Origin: Synaphobranchus kaupii
Taxonomy: Eukaryota; Chordata; Actinopteri; Anguilliformes; Synaphobranchidae
DNA length: 64,000 bases
Assembly: GCA_029718625.1 (NCBI GenBank)
Contig: CM056383.1
Coordinates: 17,074,722 to 17,138,721, forward strand
Direction of reading: 5' to 3'
Part shown: positions 1 through 10,787 of the stretch, one piece after another
Position numbering within the stretch: the first letter of the stretch is position 1
How the letters are laid out: every line of letters begins with the position of its first letter
Program-made: the position numbers and the translations under genes
The notes under the pieces: generated by a model
The model's database searches: none
What the model was told of the DNA's origin: nothing
The model's input: the letters and a program-made list of their open reading frames with translations, nothing else

Positions 1-41
1 TGGAGTGACATTATCTGACATTATCAGTGTATGGTCTAAAG

Positions 42-784
42 CAGGGGTTCTCAATCCTGGTCCTGGGGGACCCCTGTGTATGCTGGCTTTCGTTGCAACC
101 GCAGTTGCAATCCCAGAATTTTAACAAGCTGTTAATTTTTCTTAATTAGGTGCTTGTCATGTTTGGAGGAATTATTCACCCTCTTAAGCCACATTATATC
201 AGAAATAGCTATGGATGCCATGTAGAATAAACACCCCATGTTCACATTGTGCTATATTATTTAAAAAAGATAAGAAAATTATTTAACAGATCCATTTAAA
301 GACTGATTTGAATCAATAGGCTCCTAATTGGTGAAAGTGTGGACACATGGCCACTAAAATTAACCATTTCGTAGATAATGAAGAATTCAAACACAAAGCA
401 AATGATAACGAGCCAAACCTGCATTGTCTTAAGCTTAAAGAAAAAATTGAGTTAAACACATGTGTTCAACAACCTAATTAGGAGCCTATTGATTCACTTC
501 ACTCTTTCATTTGAGTGAAAATACATTATTTTGTAACCTTTTCTTATGTAATTGTTGCAATATAGCACAATAAGCACAATGTGAACATGGGGAGTTTGTT
601 CTACATGGCATGCATAGCTATTTCTGACATAATGTGTCTTAAGTGGGCGAATAATTCCTCCAAACATGAAAAGCACCTAATTAAGAAAAATTAACAGCTT
701 GTTAAAATTCTGGGATTGCAACTGCGGTTGCAACGAAAACCAGCATACACAGGGGTCCCCCAGGACCAGGATTGAGAACCCCTG
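42..784. mobile_element. hAT-type non-autonomous element, copy 1 (743 bp)
   Basis: The ends are inverted copies (CAGGGGTTCTCAA at 42, TTGAGAACCCCTG ending at 784), and the complementarity runs far inward, so most of the element is a long imperfect palindrome. It is flanked by a perfect 8-bp target duplication, GTCTAAAG, at 34-41 and 785-792. Eight-base duplications and CAGNGGTTC-type ends are typical of the hAT superfamily. No transposase frame is visible, so it would depend on an autonomous relative. Two related copies lie at 19853 and 38890. Confidence 0.9.
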
Positions 785-792
785 GTCTAAAG

Positions 793-1734
793 TACATGTA
801 CTATTCTGTTTGATGTCTGATACATAATTTGACACTTTTAAGTAGTAATAAGTAGTTATTCACATAACTCTTAAGACTTATGTGAATTCCTGATATGTTA
901 AAATATGTGTACTTTCAAAATGCTATCTAACCATGAAGGAGTTGAGTACCAAAGCTGAAATTTGGTTGATGAGTAGATCTAATATATCGGTTTAACTGGT
1001 GTAAATTTCAGAAAAATGTTTAACTGTCCACATGGTGATCCATTGACAAGACCGACGGTTGTGTTTTTGACTTTTTTTCACCCGGACCCAACTTTGGATG
1101 GATGTCATTCCTTTACAAATGAATTGATTAGCCTGTACTTGCTTGTGACCATAGACATACACCTATAGATAATACATCTGTGATATGTATATGTCCACTC
1201 GTATGGGCACAGGGTGACCTCGAAAATCACCAAAAACATGTGCAACTGAACAAAGTGGCTACTTTTGGTGCATATAACTTGAAAAGGGAAGGGGTACAAG
1301 TAATCTGATGTCATATTCTTACAATTTGGAAGAAAGTAAGTTAGGATACCAAGTTTCAGCTCTATAGCTGTTACCAATCCCAAGTTATAAGCTTCCAAAG
1401 TCGGCACGTTTTCACGACTTGCAAGCGCGAAAGACGGAGGTTTTGAGCAAATTTCAGGAAAACGATATCTCGGAAACGACATGTCGTATGAGGCTAATTT
1501 CTTGTGTGTGTTCATTTTTCACACAATGGATTATTATGATGGAGTTGCATCAAAATCTGAGAGGGTCATACAGGAACTTTTCAGAAAACTGGTTGATTTG
1601 ACACGGAATGACCCTACTGCCCCCTTCTGTTTTCTATCTGAAGGTCTGGTGGAGAATCACAGTAGCAGTAGCTTGACCGCGGCTGTGGTTCGAAACCAGA
1701 CCGGCAGACAAGGCCGGACCCTCACCAGCGATTG
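793..1734. other. clasp1 intron, no gene seen
   Basis: No coding exon or RNA gene is supported here. Two short pieces recur inside the neighbouring rearranged LINE: positions 1013-1025 (again near 2117) and 1348-1370 (again at 2153-2175). The open frame on the minus strand at 1105-1515 has no recognisable domain. Confidence 0.5.
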
Positions 1735-3081
1735 GGGCGAGGCAGGTACCAGTGGGGTTGCTCTTGTCCCCAAAAAGGGGGACCTGAAGGACCTCCGGCA
1801 CTGGCGGCCGATTAACCTCCTCTCAGCCGATTATAAGATCATGGTGAAGGCGCTGATGAGGAGGTTCCAACACCTGATGACATCGGTGGTCGGCCCCAAT
1901 CAAACGTGCAGTATCCCAGGGAGGTCCATAAATGACAACCTGCTCCTCGTGAGGGATGTCATAATCCACTCCGAGAAGCGCAGGTCCCCCTTGGGCCTTC
2001 TCAGCCTAGACCAGGAGAAGGCCTTTGACAGGGTAAGTCATGTGTGCTTGGAGAGGGTGCTAGAGAGACTTAATTTTCCTAGCTCCCTCCTGCGCTGGAC
2101 CAAAATGTGACTGTGAAATGTTTAACTGACATCTCGGGGAGGGTGGTTGTTAACCAAGTTTCAGCTCTATAGCTGAACCATGACACTCCCGAGGGGCAGC
2201 ATGGCCCTGGACCAGTCAATAATCTGGGCAAATGTCTTAAACAAATGTTTAAGTAACAAGCAAAAAGACATTGCCTGGATGTCTGCCCACATGTGTCTCC
2301 CCACCAGGTCATTTATGTTTAAGCGGCACTTGGCCCTGACTGAGCGCTGCCCCCACGAATGCCCTGACTCAGAACATGTTTACAATCTGTTCTGGGAGTG
2401 CTCCGTGGCCTGTTTCCTCTGTCTCCCATAACAGGTTGCTGCCGAGGTCCTCCCTGACTGCTGAGAGTGCCCTCTACGGAGCCCGTGGAGGATGCAGAAC
2501 ACCAGAGCTCCAGCGTCAGTGGAGGATCATCAACACCATTAAGCAGGTCCTGTGGGAGGCGAGGAACATCAAGGTCTACCAAAAACATCAGTAGACCTCG
2601 TCACTCTCAGGAGGAAAACCTCTCAAAACCTCCTCCAGGAAGGCGTTATGGTGGACTTTGCAAAGGACAAGCGTCTGGCGAGAGAGAAATGGGGGGTGGA
2701 CCATTGGAAGGAACTGATCATCTAGTCCACCCCCCTCCACCCTAAAGGAAGAGAGAGAAACCAAAAACTGAACATTTGCCCACCCGACAACCCGGGAACG
2801 ACATTTTTTACTGGTTTCACTTCAACGTCTTTTGATTTTTGTTTTTACTCCCTTTTGGAGCTTACCTTTTTTCTGTGTATGTCAGTTACTGTGGTGTCTT
2901 GATTGTTGTGTGTATTTTAACAGGGAAAAATTTGAGTGAAAATGGGAATTCCCCCTAGTAAATGTGTTTTTAGAATTGTAATGTGATGGTTGTGATGAAG
3001 TGAATAATGGATGGAAGTGTTTTATTTTTAAAAATGAATGCTTTTATTGGAACTGTAAAATTAAAACCAATAAAAGACAAT
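1735..3081 (+). pseudogene. Rearranged, 5'-truncated Tx1/L1-like LINE copy
   Basis: From about 1750 the sequence closely matches the reverse transcriptase of the intact LINE at 7066-10446: WRPINLLSADYK and the motif A segment LDQEKAFDRV are readable up to about 2110. An internal block of roughly 900 bp (motif B, the YMDD motif and downstream) is missing. The match resumes near 2178 with the C-terminal region, including the Cys-rich CPHEC...FWEC segment, where the zinc-ligand His is replaced by Asn. The 3' end closes with the family tail AAAACCAATAAAAGACAA at about 3080. Stops and frameshifts make it non-coding. The deletion junction holds 23 bp that also occur at 1348-1370. Confidence 0.9.
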
Positions 3082-3360
3082 TTACAGAGAACTGTAACAA
3101 AGACGCTTTACAGAGAAACAGAAGGAAAATTGGGCAAAAACCAGGCCTGAGCCCACATAAAGCCTCAGGCCTGGTTAAAACTCCCCAGTGGGAAGAAAAA
3201 CACTCAAAACAGTGGTGAGAAAAAAAAAAAACTCCCCAATGGGAAGAAATCTCAGGAGGAACCTGGCTAGAGAGGGGGACCCCATCCTCCACTGGCCAGC
3301 CCAGTTTAAAGTAAAGGTGGGCTGGATGCTGGCAGAAATGTAATGAGTCATCAATCACAG
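3082..3360. repeat. Dispersed fish repeat abutting the LINE tail
   Basis: The stretch contains phrases such as TTTACAGAGAAACAG and GGAGGAACCTGGCTAGAG that I recognise as part of a common fish interspersed repeat. A related fragment lies at 44668-44770. It has no coding capacity. The family name cannot be given from the sequence alone. Confidence 0.55.
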
Positions 3361-5060
3361 CAAATAATCTAATGGGTTGAGCAGGTTACAGTCCGAGATA
3401 TCAAACTAGCTGGTAAGTAGGAAGTCCAAGTGAAGCGATGTATAATATGTAATTCAGAGGGGCACATTATACAAAGATGTGAAAGACAAGAGAAGAAGCC
3501 TCCCTGCCGTCCTGCCGGAAACACCCCTGTGTAGACTGGACACCCTGTGCGTTAGGGCTGTCCTTTCCGTTGGCGGGTGAATTGATCGCCACCGACAGAC
3601 TATCAGCCAGCATTGGAGCAGAGCTCTGAGGACTCTGCGGGAGCCGAAAAGGTGGTCGGGCTCCAGGGACGCAGTCGGCGCTTTGGAAGTGCACAGATGT
3701 GAGTGATACACAATGCCCTGGTGCTTATTCAGGGCTCTGAGTGAGCCGTCAGCCTACAGGGAGGGACAGGCTGGTAAGAGGCTGGTAAGAGGCTGGGAAG
3801 GGCCACAGGGGTCTCTGCCTTTCAGGATGGCCAGGCCTTTGAAGCCTGCAAGAACCCAAACAAACGTCAGGCTGTCCGCCCCAACTGTCTACTGCGGTTG
3901 CTTAAACTTTCCATTTTCCACACAACTGACTTGGTTTAAAAGCGAAAGTTTAGCATGAACTGAGGGCTCCATTTGTGTAGTGCTCAAATCGTGGCCTGAG
4001 CACTGAGACCATTTGCCTGGGCACGAGACCATCTGCGCGAGCACTGAGACCGCCTGCCTGGGCCCTGGAGTTTGAGGCCTCTGTCCAACTTTAAAACAAA
4101 ACCATCGGAAAAAACGGCAGCTCAACCAACAACCGCTGCCAGAAAGGGATGACATCACAGGCTCAAAGGTAATCAGTCAAACTGTGGCAAAAGCAGTTTC
4201 CAAAAGGCAACTTGTGGGCTTAGTGTGATTTGAACATGTTTGGTCAGGTCCTCAACAGGAATAATCCAACCGAAGAAACAAAGAGAGGCTGTGAGGAGCA
4301 CTATTAAAAACATGGGGTTCTGTCTGGGTCTGTACCCGGTCCCACACTGCCCTGCAAGCCCGTGGCTGGTACCATCATTATCGGCTTTCTGGCGTCTTCT
4401 TTTTCTTCCCCCTTAAGCGTTTGGCTCACCGGAGCTCTCCCTGGCTGAGCTGCGACTTGCGCATGGCTGTATATGGTCAGATTTGCAGGGAAGGTTTTAT
4501 ATGGCAAACAGCTGCTGTGAGAATTTAAAAAATAAAAAAAATAAAAGCTCAGAACCTGGACTCCAGTCAAACCCAGAGTCGCTCAGGGGAAGCGTTTAAA
4601 AACCAAGGAGTTCATTATGTTAGTTAACAATGGTTCCATTCAGGGGACGCAACCGAGAGACGGAGGGGCGGCCCGCTGACACTTTCGCCCGAACACTCTC
4701 GGGTGTCCGCAGCTTCGCGCAACCGCAAGGCTATCGACCGCTCTGAGGCGACCAAACGGTCACGCCCATCACACACACGCAGGGACAGATATCAGCAGCG
4801 TTTGAATATCTTTGAATAATGGCCAGAAACACACTGACCACCACTCACTCACAATAATGCTTCAGCAAATATTCCACAGACTGCCAATGACCGTTTTTCC
4901 ATTTCACATTGATTCAGCCAACAAACATTTTAGGCACATATAAGCCTGAAATGATGTGGGATGAGTCATTTACTTTCTGTACTTTGTGTTAAACAGCAGG
5001 TCTTTCGCTGGAAGTGTGTGAGTTAGTTTGGGAGTGTGTAATTGTATGTGTGAATAAGTT
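3361..5060. other. clasp1 intron, no gene seen
   Basis: This is mixed-composition sequence with no supported exon, RNA gene or clear repeat ends. The open frames here are short and have no recognisable domain. Confidence 0.5.
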
Positions 5061-5065
5061 AGTAT

Positions 5066-5480
5066 GTACATTACATTACAATCATTTAGCAGACGCTTTT
5101 ATCCAAAGTGACATACAATAAGTGCATACAGAAGGTCATCGAAGCAACTACAGAACAGATTAGACAAAGCACATCCTTCCCATAACGTATCAGCTATCCC
5201 TAGTAATGAAAATTGAGTGCAGTTCACAGTAAGCTGTGGGTAAATCAGCTATAATTCTATTCTAAATACCATTCTAAACTATAACATCAAAGACAAAAAA
5301 CACAGGGACAAGTAGTATGAAAAAGGTCCTAGATTGGTATATTAATCAAGGTGGAGTCTGAAGAGGTGCGTCTTCAGGCCGCGACGGAACGCAGACAGTG
5401 TTGGAGACTTGGAGTAGAACATAGAGGAATGGGGAGTTCATTCCACCACTGGTCTAAGTTGTGTGTGCTAGTGTTTAGGT
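5066..5480 (+). repeat. Teleost dispersed repeat (CATTTAGCAGACGC type)
   Basis: It starts with the phrase ACATTACAATCATTTAGCAG followed by 'acgcttttatccaaagtgac', which is very common in fish genomes. It runs into the stretch 'gtgcgtcttcaggccgcgac' near 5365. The frame at 5351-5710 falls in this repeat and is not a gene. A shorter relative is at 46708-46760. Confidence 0.6.
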
Positions 5481-6618
5481 GTATGTGTAAGTTGGAACGG
5501 TTTCTACAGAGTAACAGGCCCTTTGCCCAGGCAAGACCCTCTCTGCTCACACTGGTGACGGTGACCGACACAATGTACATTAAACCTTGTTTATTTCACA
5601 CTGCTAATGACCCAGAAAAGGCCTCCTTGAGACCATTATATAAATCTCCCCCTGAAGCAACTGGTGCGGATTGTAGGGTCTGTAAAGGAGCTTGTGTGTG
5701 GATAACGTGAGCTTGTATAACTCATGTTTTTTCCCCTCGTCTCCAGGCCCTGCTGTTTGTTGTGGGTGAAGTTGGTTGAGCCTTTGGCCCTTTGTGAAGA
5801 GAACTTGTCCAAAAGCTTGATTGTATTACGCATGTTAGCGCCCCTGAAGTAACACCAAGGGGGGGATAAAATGTCAGAAGAGTCAGGCCCTTCAAGTTTA
5901 AAAGAAAAAAAAACAAAGCTTCAAAGATTTTATTTTCAGCCAGCAGGTTTCTGAGCATCTAACCGGTTTTATCTTGCCGTTTTTCCCCAAAACGGAACTC
6001 TGCCTTGAACGTTTGATTGCTGCAGACTAGTGATTTGCAATCTGGAAAATTGTGAGTCAAAGCAGAGGCCTTTAATCCTGACGGATTCGCCGCCGCAGAT
6101 TTAGAAGAACAGAAATGGTCGTAAAATACTGCGACAGTCAAAACAGAATCAAGAATGCAGATGAAGTCAGAAATGCAGTGTCTGCAGATTGTTATGGTTT
6201 TCAAACAACTAAACACAGAATATTCCACCCATTCAAACATGCTGTTAAAAACCTCATCTACTACTGACTGGAAATTAATTGTCAATCACTACCCTGATGT
6301 ACTGGGCTATTTAAGCATTGAAGCATCCCTTTCTCAAGTCACATTAAGAAAAGCCGTAAAACAGTTTGCCGGAGTTGTATCAAATTGGTAACAGCTCAAA
6401 GCCAGAGGCTAAAACAGGGCCCGTTAAAAAAACAACACTTTTACAAGCAGTGAGTAATGCTTTATAGCAGGCAAGGAGAGGTTCTCTGAAGCGTGAAACA
6501 GTCTGTAATTCAATAACTGACACCATAGATGTAAATATCACACCTAGATGGATGCCCTGTACCATCAATGCAGAGCAGAAATCAAACAACATGCATTAAC
6601 AAAACACATTCAGAGAGC
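5481..6618. other. clasp1 intron, no gene seen
   Basis: No supported feature is visible. The first 27 codons of the frame that begins at 6548 probably belong to this flank and not to the LINE that follows. Confidence 0.45.
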
Positions 6619-7057
6619 AAAATGGCAAAAAAATACAAACACTCGTAACATCAGCCCACCTACAGTCAGGCCAGAACCCCCACCTCGCCCTAGTAAGCCA
6701 TCTCCACCACCGCTTCTCCATCAAAGAGAAACCCTCACAAAGTCCATCACCTTTCAAAGCAGGCCCACTAACGACCGGCCACTTCCTGGCCCCGACCCCG
6801 CACCCAACAAGAGCACTCAACAGCTCCCCTCTCAAGGGCCCTCCGAAGCAAAGGGGGACCCTGGGGCAAAGCCATCACGTCCCACCTCTCCAGGACGGAA
6901 CCTGCCAGGCAGTATGGAGGGGAGACCTGGGGGCGGACCGAGTCAGGGGGTGAGTAGGCGCCACAATAACCAGGACACAGTTATGGACCGCCTCAACAAA
7001 ATCTGTCAAGATATTGCAAAAAATAATACCGGATTACATGACACAGCTAAGCAATAA
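6548..7057 (+). CDS. LINE ORF1 remnant, proline-rich
   Basis: The 169-codon frame ends 8 bp before ORF2. It is rich in Pro, Ser and Arg, followed by a short tail (DRLNKICQDIAKNN) that could be helical. No RRM or zinc knuckle is visible, so the nucleic-acid-binding core of a full ORF1 is missing or lay upstream of the truncation. If the proposed target duplication at 6619-6628 is right, only codons from about residue 28 onward are LINE-derived and the ATG at 6548 is fortuitous. The spacing to ORF2 is typical of bicistronic LINEs. Function is assigned only by position. Confidence 0.5.
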   Translation: MDALYHQCRAEIKQHALTKHIQRAKWQKNTNTRNISPPTVRPEPPPRPSKPSPPPLLHQRETLTKSITFQSRPTNDRPLPGPDPAPNKSTQQLPSQGPSEAKGDPGAKPSRPTSPGRNLPGSMEGRPGGGPSQGVSRRHNNQDTVMDRLNKICQDIAKNNTGLHDTAKQ

Positions 7058-10000
7058 ACATTATCATGACACTCACACTCACCACCTCAAACACCCGTAG
7101 TATCAAGGACCCCAACAAACGCCACTCAGTCTTCTCCACTCTGCAGCAAATCCCCTCGGATGTCATCCTACTCCAGGAGTGCGGAATCCCTTTCCGCACT
7201 ATGGATGACACTCTGAGGGAGGAGTGGAGAATGGGGGACTCTCTCTGGTCCGGCTCGAACGTCGCTCGAGCCGATGGGGTCGGCACATTGACCAAAAATC
7301 CTTTTGTAAAAATCACAGGCAATAACATCTTGGAAAGTGGGCGAATCCTCGTCACAGACATCAGTGTCGGGGGTTCCCCACTTAGATTGGTCAATGTGTA
7401 CGGCCCAACCAGCGTAGCCGAGAGGGTCTCCCTCTTTTCAAAATTAAGAACCATCATACATTGCAATATGCCGGTTGTCGTGGGGGGGGATTTCAACTGT
7501 GCCCTCAGGGATGAAGACCGCAGCAGACCAAGGAAAGATCGGTCGAGCGACGAGCTGCGGTCTATCATAGAAGATTTCTCCCTCCACGACGCCGGGGGCG
7601 CCTCTCCCCCACAACATACATGGGTGAGCTCTTCTGGTGTCTCCTCTTCACGCATTGATATGTTCCTGCTCTCCCCAGGCCTGAGAGTGCACGCCTATTC
7701 CATCCGGGCAGTGCACTACTCGGACCACCACATGGTGACCGTGTCCCTGGTCTGGGAGAAGGCCATAACCATCGGCAGGGGTCTCTGGAGAATGAATACC
7801 AGCCATCTCCAGGACCCCAAAGTGTGCCTCTCCTTCTCGAGGCGGTACCTGGAGTGGGTGAGTCTAAAACATCTTTTTGACTCCCCGATAGAGTGGTGGG
7901 AGATGGTGAAGGAGCGGGTGCAGGGCTACTTCCGGGCAGTCGGGCGGAGGAAGGCAAAGGAAAGGAGGGCGGCTTTTGACCACGCTAATGCTGCCCTCCA
8001 GAGACTGAGCCTCCTCCAGACCCGAGGCCTGGAGGTAAGCAGCGAGGTTGCACTCGCTAAACAGAGCCTCTCCGCCCTCTATCGGGAGGAGCGGAAAAAA
8101 TACACCTTCCGCTCCAAACTCCAGGGCCTTGAGGAGGATGAGAAGTGCACGAGGTACTTCTTCCGCAGGGCACGGTCAAAAGCAAACAACATCTCTTCCC
8201 TCTATAATAGCAGAGGGGTGGTGGTGTCTGAAGAGGCTGAGGTCCGGGAGGTGGCCAGGGAGTTCTATGCGGGTCTATACAGCATAAGGCCCGCAGATGG
8301 GGCTCTCATGGACACCTTCCTAGGCTGCCTGGACAGACGCCTGGGGGATGAGAGCAGGGAACCAGAGTTGAGCGCCGAGGAGCTCACCCGGGCCGTGCGC
8401 TCCCTTAATCAACATAAAGCTCCTGGTCCTGACGGGATCCCGGCCGAATTTTATCAGGCATTTTGGGATCTCCTGAAGGAGGACGTGGCGGAAGTCTTCA
8501 GGGCGGCGTACAGGGAGGGACGGTTGGGGGCTTCACTGAGGCAGAGTGCGGTTGCTCTTGTCCCTAAGAAGGGGGACCTGAAGGACCTCCGGCACTGGCG
8601 GCCGATTAACCTCCTCTCAGCTGACTATAAGATCATGGCGAAGGCGCTGATGAGGAGGTTCCAACACCTGATGACATCGGTGGTCGGCCCTGACCAAACG
8701 TGCAGTATACCAGGGAGGTCCATAAATGACAACCTGCTCCTCGTGAGGGATGTCATAATCCACTCCGGGGAGCGCGGGTCTCCCTTGGGCCTTCTCAGCT
8801 TAGACCAGGAGAAGGCCTTTGACAGGGTAAGTCATGTGTGCTTGGAGAGGGTGCTAGAGAGGTTTAATTTTCCTAGCTCCCTCCTGCGCTGGACCAAAAT
8901 GTGCTTGACGGACATCTCGGGGAGGGTGGTTGTGAACAAGCAGCCATCCGCCCCGTTTGCCATTAGGTCTGGCGTCAGGCAGGGATGCCCCCTAGCATCC
9001 CTCCTGTACGTCATCTACCTCGAGCCGTTCCTTCAGGCCATCAGGGGCAACCCGGGCATCGCTGGGTATCCACTGCCCGGGGCCCAGGGGGAGCGGCTTA
9101 GGGTGATGGCGTACATGGACGACATCACCATCGTCGGCACAGATAGTCATTCCATCGCCGTTGCCAACAAGGTGCTGGATGACTTCTGTGCAGCCACTGG
9201 CGCCCTAGTCAATAGGGACAAGAGTGAGCTGTTTCTGTCTCGTCATTGGAGGGAGCCACTAACCGTTGCTTTCCCTGTACGCAGAGATAAAATCAAGCTC
9301 CTGGGGGTGACCTTCCAGTCAGACGGAGAAGGAAGGCTGAGCTGGGAGGAAACCCTCCGCCACGTCCAGGTTAAACTCCAGAGCTGGGGCGTGCGGCCTC
9401 TGACTCAGACGGGTAAGATCCTGGTCCTGAAGGCAATAGTCCTTCCCATTTGTCTCTACTTGGGGAGGGTGTTTCCCCCAGACAAGGCCACTAGTAAACT
9501 TCTTACTAGAATGGCCTTTCGCTTTGTCTGGGGGAGCACCATGGAAAAATTGAAAAGAGCTACCCTCCTCAAGGAAGAGCAGAATGGGGGCAGGGGGGTT
9601 CCAGACATTGTTACCATCGTGTTGGTGCAGGGTCTGGCCGCACTGGTCCAGAATACTCGGAAGGTCGAGAAGGCCTCTGGTGCCTTTGCTAGGTACTATG
9701 CCACTCCCTTCCTGAGGACGATGGGCCTGTGTGCGCTGGACCTCACCGTACCGTACAGCTGGGACCCCCCATATGCATATCGAGCCCTGAGGGACTTTGC
9801 TTTTGGGGCGGGATTGCCCAGGGCCGGGCTGACCTCGTGGAGCTATAAAATCATCATGGCTCATTTAAGATCAAAGGAGACCATGACACTCCCGAGGGGC
9901 AGCACGACCCTGGACCCGTCTATAATCTGGGCTAATGTCCTACATAAATGTTTAAGCAATAAGCAAAAGGACATTGCCTGGATGTCTGCCCACATGTGTC

Positions 10001-10787
10001 TCCCCACCAGGTCCTTTATGTTTAAGCGGCACTTGGCCCTGACCGAGCGCTGCCCCCACGGATGCACTGACTCAGAACACATCTACCACCTGTTCTGGGA
10101 GTGCTCCGTGGCCAGACGGGTCTGGGGCCTTGTTGTTTCTTCTGTCTCCCGAAACAGGTTGCTGCCTAGGTCCTCCCTGACTGCTGAGAGTGTCCTCTAC
10201 GGCCCCCGTGGAGGATGCAAAACACCGGAGCTCCAGCGTCAGTGGAGGATCGTTAATACTATCAAGCAGGTCCTGTGGGAGGCGAGGAACATCAAGGTCT
10301 ACCAAAAGACCACTGTAGACCTGGTCACTCTCAGGAGGAGGGCGCAAAACCTCCTCCAAGACGGCGTTATGGTCGATTACGCAAAGGACAAGTGTCTGGC
10401 GAGAGAGAAATGGGGGGTGGACCATTGGAAAGAACTGATCATTTAGTCCACCCCCCCCCCATCCCAAGGAAGAGAGAGAGAGAGACAGAACAATTGCCCA
10501 CCCAATGACCCGGGAACGCATGGACTATCCTTCATTTCAATGTCGTGTGATTTCCTTTTTGTTTTGTAACCTTCTCCTTTTTGTATGTGATGTAATTTAC
10601 TGTCGTGTTATGAATGTTGCATGTTAATTTTTAGAAATTAAAAAGGGAGGGGAAATAAACCCCCCCCCCCCGACAAAATATGTTTTTTTAAAAACTGTGA
10701 AATGAAAAGTTTAAAATGTAATTAAATGTAATGAAATGGTTTTATTCTAAAATGACATTTAAAACCAATAAAAGACAAAAATGGCAA
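6629..10787 (+). mobile_element. Tx1/L1-like LINE with intact ORF2, probably truncated inside ORF1
   Basis: The element consists of a proline-rich ORF1 remnant, an intact ORF2 (7066-10446), a 3' UTR with GA and C runs, and the tail AAAACCAATAAAAGACAA near 10778. The 10-mer AAAATGGCAA occurs at 6619-6628 and at 10778-10787 just after the tail, so a target-site duplication with 5' truncation at about 6629 is likely. The A-rich context makes this tentative. Three copies of the family lie in the first 14 kb. The element is antisense to clasp1 and sits in its intron. Confidence 0.85.
7066..10446 (+). CDS. LINE ORF2: endonuclease-reverse transcriptase (1126 aa)
   Basis: The protein nicks target DNA and reverse-transcribes the LINE RNA there. 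Residues 1-230 form an APE-type endonuclease: the start TSNTRS, the catalytic-Glu segment LLQE, GGDFNC, RIDMF and the terminal SDHH are all present. Residues about 440-760 form the reverse transcriptase with KAPGPDGIP, WRPINLL, motif A LDQEKAFDRV, motif B GVRQGCPLAS and the catalytic YMDD. Near residue 1010 there is a C-x3-C-x7-H-x4-C knuckle (CPHGC...FWEC), the motif found at the C-terminus of L1/Tx1 ORF2 proteins. No stop or frameshift interrupts the frame, and all catalytic motifs are intact, so the copy is young. Members of the Tx1 clade often have sequence-specific targets; none is obvious at this insertion. Confidence 0.95.
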   Translation: MTLTLTTSNTRSIKDPNKRHSVFSTLQQIPSDVILLQECGIPFRTMDDTLREEWRMGDSLWSGSNVARADGVGTLTKNPFVKITGNNILESGRILVTDISVGGSPLRLVNVYGPTSVAERVSLFSKLRTIIHCNMPVVVGGDFNCALRDEDRSRPRKDRSSDELRSIIEDFSLHDAGGASPPQHTWVSSSGVSSSRIDMFLLSPGLRVHAYSIRAVHYSDHHMVTVSLVWEKAITIGRGLWRMNTSHLQDPKVCLSFSRRYLEWVSLKHLFDSPIEWWEMVKERVQGYFRAVGRRKAKERRAAFDHANAALQRLSLLQTRGLEVSSEVALAKQSLSALYREERKKYTFRSKLQGLEEDEKCTRYFFRRARSKANNISSLYNSRGVVVSEEAEVREVAREFYAGLYSIRPADGALMDTFLGCLDRRLGDESREPELSAEELTRAVRSLNQHKAPGPDGIPAEFYQAFWDLLKEDVAEVFRAAYREGRLGASLRQSAVALVPKKGDLKDLRHWRPINLLSADYKIMAKALMRRFQHLMTSVVGPDQTCSIPGRSINDNLLLVRDVIIHSGERGSPLGLLSLDQEKAFDRVSHVCLERVLERFNFPSSLLRWTKMCLTDISGRVVVNKQPSAPFAIRSGVRQGCPLASLLYVIYLEPFLQAIRGNPGIAGYPLPGAQGERLRVMAYMDDITIVGTDSHSIAVANKVLDDFCAATGALVNRDKSELFLSRHWREPLTVAFPVRRDKIKLLGVTFQSDGEGRLSWEETLRHVQVKLQSWGVRPLTQTGKILVLKAIVLPICLYLGRVFPPDKATSKLLTRMAFRFVWGSTMEKLKRATLLKEEQNGGRGVPDIVTIVLVQGLAALVQNTRKVEKASGAFARYYATPFLRTMGLCALDLTVPYSWDPPYAYRALRDFAFGAGLPRAGLTSWSYKIIMAHLRSKETMTLPRGSTTLDPSIIWANVLHKCLSNKQKDIAWMSAHMCLPTRSFMFKRHLALTERCPHGCTDSEHIYHLFWECSVARRVWGLVVSSVSRNRLLPRSSLTAESVLYGPRGGCKTPELQRQWRIVNTIKQVLWEARNIKVYQKTTVDLVTLRRRAQNLLQDGVMVDYAKDKCLAREKWGVDHWKELII

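Noticed and set aside
1105..1515. 136-codon minus-strand frame
   Set aside because: No domain, no splice support, and it lies in clasp1 intron sequence partly copied into the neighbouring LINE.
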